DNA of 29,363 nucleotides from a virus: positions 1-29,363 of IMG/VR virus record IMGVR_UViG_3300009509_000080, one strand, 5' to 3'. Below, piece by piece: positions 28,156-29,363 of this stretch (within the stretch, counting starts at the first letter, position 1; every line of letters starts with the position of its first letter). Below the pieces are notes generated by a model that saw only the letters and a program-made list of their open reading frames with translations, was not told the origin of the DNA and made no database searches. A program made the position numbers and the translations under genes.

Positions 28156-28922
28156 ACCCTCCTATCAAGTGGCCCGGTGGTAAACGCTGGTTAGCTCCCA
28201 CTATAGCGTCTCTTTACAAGGGGCACGAAGACAGGCCCCTGGTGGAACCTTTTGCTGGTGCGTGTGCTGTGTCGTTCCATATAGAGCCGGAAGTGGCCCT
28301 CTGTAATGACTACAACCCCCATGTGATAAACTTCTTCTGGGAGGTCAAGCAGGGTCTCGAAATAAACATGCCCATGGAGAACGACAGGGACATGTACTAC
28401 AGTTATCGTGGAGAGTTTAATCAGCTCGTAATGTCCTATGACTGGTTAGGAGACCATGCTGCAGAGTTATTCTACTATCTGAATAAGACCGGGTACAACG
28501 GGCTTTTCAGGGTCAACAAGAAAGGTCGATATAACGTACCTTTTGGGTCCTATAAAACCATAAACTACCAACGGTCTTTTGAGGAAGAGGAGAGAGTAAT
28601 CCGGGAATGGGAGTTTTACTACGGAGACTTCGAAGACACCCCCATCCCTCCAGAATGCTTTATCTATGCAGACCCTCCCTATGATGACGGGTTCACAGCA
28701 TATACTGCAGATGGGTTTTCCTGGGGTGACCAAGTACGCTTATGCCGATGGTTGGCGTGGTATCCAGGTCCGGTTGTTGCATCGAACAAAGCTACCCCCA
28801 GAATCATAGACCTGTACGCACAAAACGGGTTCAAACTTCGGTACATTAGTGGACCCCGGTCAATAAGTAGTGATGGTAATCGAGATCAAGTTTTAGAAAT
28901 CTTAGCAACGAAAGGAGTGTGA
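28152..28922 (+). CDS. DNA adenine-N6 methyltransferase, D12/Dam class
   Basis: 256 residues from ATG 28152, in an ATGA overlap with the previous stop. IKWPGGKRW (motif X), VEPFAGACAVSF (motif I), and FIYADPPYDDGF (motif IV, DPPY) are in the alpha-class order of Dam/D12 enzymes. FNQLVMSYDWLGDHAAELFY and KTGYNGLFRVNKKGRYNVPFG are the usual intervening target-recognition region. Length is normal for the class. It likely methylates adenine in a short palindrome (Dam-like), but the site is not known from sequence. Possible use: protection from host restriction or marking for packaging. Confidence 0.9.
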   Translation: MNPPIKWPGGKRWLAPTIASLYKGHEDRPLVEPFAGACAVSFHIEPEVALCNDYNPHVINFFWEVKQGLEINMPMENDRDMYYSYRGEFNQLVMSYDWLGDHAAELFYYLNKTGYNGLFRVNKKGRYNVPFGSYKTINYQRSFEEEERVIREWEFYYGDFEDTPIPPECFIYADPPYDDGFTAYTADGFSWGDQVRLCRWLAWYPGPVVASNKATPRIIDLYAQNGFKLRYISGPRSISSDGNRDQVLEILATKGV

Positions 28923-28923
28923 C

Positions 28924-29157
28924 ATGACTGTTTTTACAACTGAGACCTTACTGATGGCTTGTGTAACCCTGGCGAATGCAACAAAGACCTACTTCTCCCT
29001 GGTGGTGGATACCTCTGGGTATACCGTGTGGTCTGCAACAGAATACGTAAAGACGGACAACCTGGAAGAGAACCTACTCTGGGCTTATAAGAGGTTGGCA
29101 AGGGTCGCAAAAGACCAGGGCATGGAAATCGTTGATGTAGAGGTGAGTGTGGCATGA
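28924..29157 (+). CDS. Small unknown protein, 77 residues
   Basis: GAAAGGAG lies upstream of ATG 28924. TFSLVVDTSGYTVWSATEY looks like a short beta segment and the C-terminal half is helical (LEENLLWAYKRLARVAKDQG). No motif is found. It is coupled to the preceding methylase. Confidence 0.6.
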   Translation: MTVFTTETLLMACVTLANATKTYFSLVVDTSGYTVWSATEYVKTDNLEENLLWAYKRLARVAKDQGMEIVDVEVSVA

Positions 29158-29363
29158 GTATGACCGGGGTCTTCACAGAAATGCTGTACCTACGCTGTGG
29201 TGAAAGCCCGTCAGGAGCTTTGTCCCTCTTAAAGGATAACCTTAAAAGGCATATCGGATCTGTTACTCTTACTCTTGCCGGGCTGCATACTGTAGTGTTC
29301 ATAAAGAAACCAGAGATGGGTATGTCTGACGGTATAGAGACCCTAAAGATGGACTTTGTAGTA
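29154..29363 (+). CDS. Unknown protein, C-terminus outside window
   Basis: The frame is open for 70 codons from ATG 29154 (which overlaps the previous stop, ATGA) to the window end. A GAGGTGA site lies upstream. MSMTGVFTEMLYLRC, then LKDNLKRHIGSVTLTLAGLHTVVF, suggests a small beta/alpha protein. The end is missing, so no family is assigned. Confidence 0.5.
   Translation, partial: MSMTGVFTEMLYLRCGESPSGALSLLKDNLKRHIGSVTLTLAGLHTVVFIKKPEMGMSDGIETLKMDFVV

Noticed and set aside
1-29363. CRISPR array, insertion sequence or integration site
   Set aside because: I found no regularly spaced direct repeats, transposase, integrase or target-site duplications. A tRNA array alone does not show an attachment site.

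Overview
The window is a piece of a double-stranded DNA tailed bacteriophage genome (Caudoviricetes). It carries a large terminase, portal, fused prohead protease/scaffold and HK97-type capsid protein, together with phage-style nucleotide metabolism, lysis genes, a tRNA array and a tmRNA. The host is a bacterium that uses sigma70-type promoters (several TTGACA/TTGCAT-17-TATAAT sites) and strong Shine-Dalgarno sites. Pro/Thr-rich linkers in two exported proteins (the transglycosylase and the lipoprotein) resemble those common in Chloroflexota, but that host guess is weak.

Layout. Nearly everything from position 1 to 14121 is read leftwards. In transcription order the leftward arm holds: a sigma-region-4-like regulator, a small zinc protein, a putative small terminase subunit, a small unknown gene and the GpA-type large terminase; a ~550-nt gene-free, highly foldable stretch behind a perfect consensus promoter (candidate large non-coding RNA); a run of small genes ending in a DEDDh exonuclease; a second perfect promoter with a promoter-proximal hairpin, then a membrane protein, a DNA methyltransferase, a nuclease-fold protein and a deoxyribosyltransferase-like protein, closed by a terminator; then the morphogenesis block (portal, zinc ribbon, small protein, protease/scaffold, capsid), a terminator, and a head-tail connector that runs off the left edge.

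From 14343 everything is read rightwards. Two divergent promoters with the same -35 box flank a 20-nt imperfect inverted repeat (14226-14283). The rightward arm encodes SSB, RNase HI, two class I methyltransferases, an HNH protein, a PD-(D/E)XK protein, a class II ribonucleotide reductase, two related proteins of unknown function, a lysis-type pair (two-pass membrane protein and exported lytic transglycosylase) that overlap out of frame by 254 nt, a sulfotransferase-like protein, dUTPase, an HExxH protein, a MazG-like protein and a pol-beta-type nucleotidyltransferase.

From 25521 to 26835 there is an RNA-rich segment: a tmRNA with its own promoter and an unusually long tag frame, tRNA-Ala(TGC), tRNA-Thr(TGT), tRNA-Gly(TCC) and tRNA-Trp(CCA), two structured spacers that are not ordinary tRNAs (one with group-I-intron-like pairing), and a small basic ORF. 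After it come an SNase-fold lipoprotein, a 40-residue very basic protein, a second deoxyribosyltransferase-like protein, a small membrane protein, a Dam-type adenine methylase and two small unknown genes, the last cut by the right edge.

How it fits together: the leftward arm makes and fills the head; the rightward arm copies and modifies DNA, supplies dNTPs, lyses the cell and supplements host translation. The least explained parts are the three structured RNA regions and the dense set of DNA or nucleoside-modifying genes (four methyltransferases and two deoxyribosyltransferase-like proteins).
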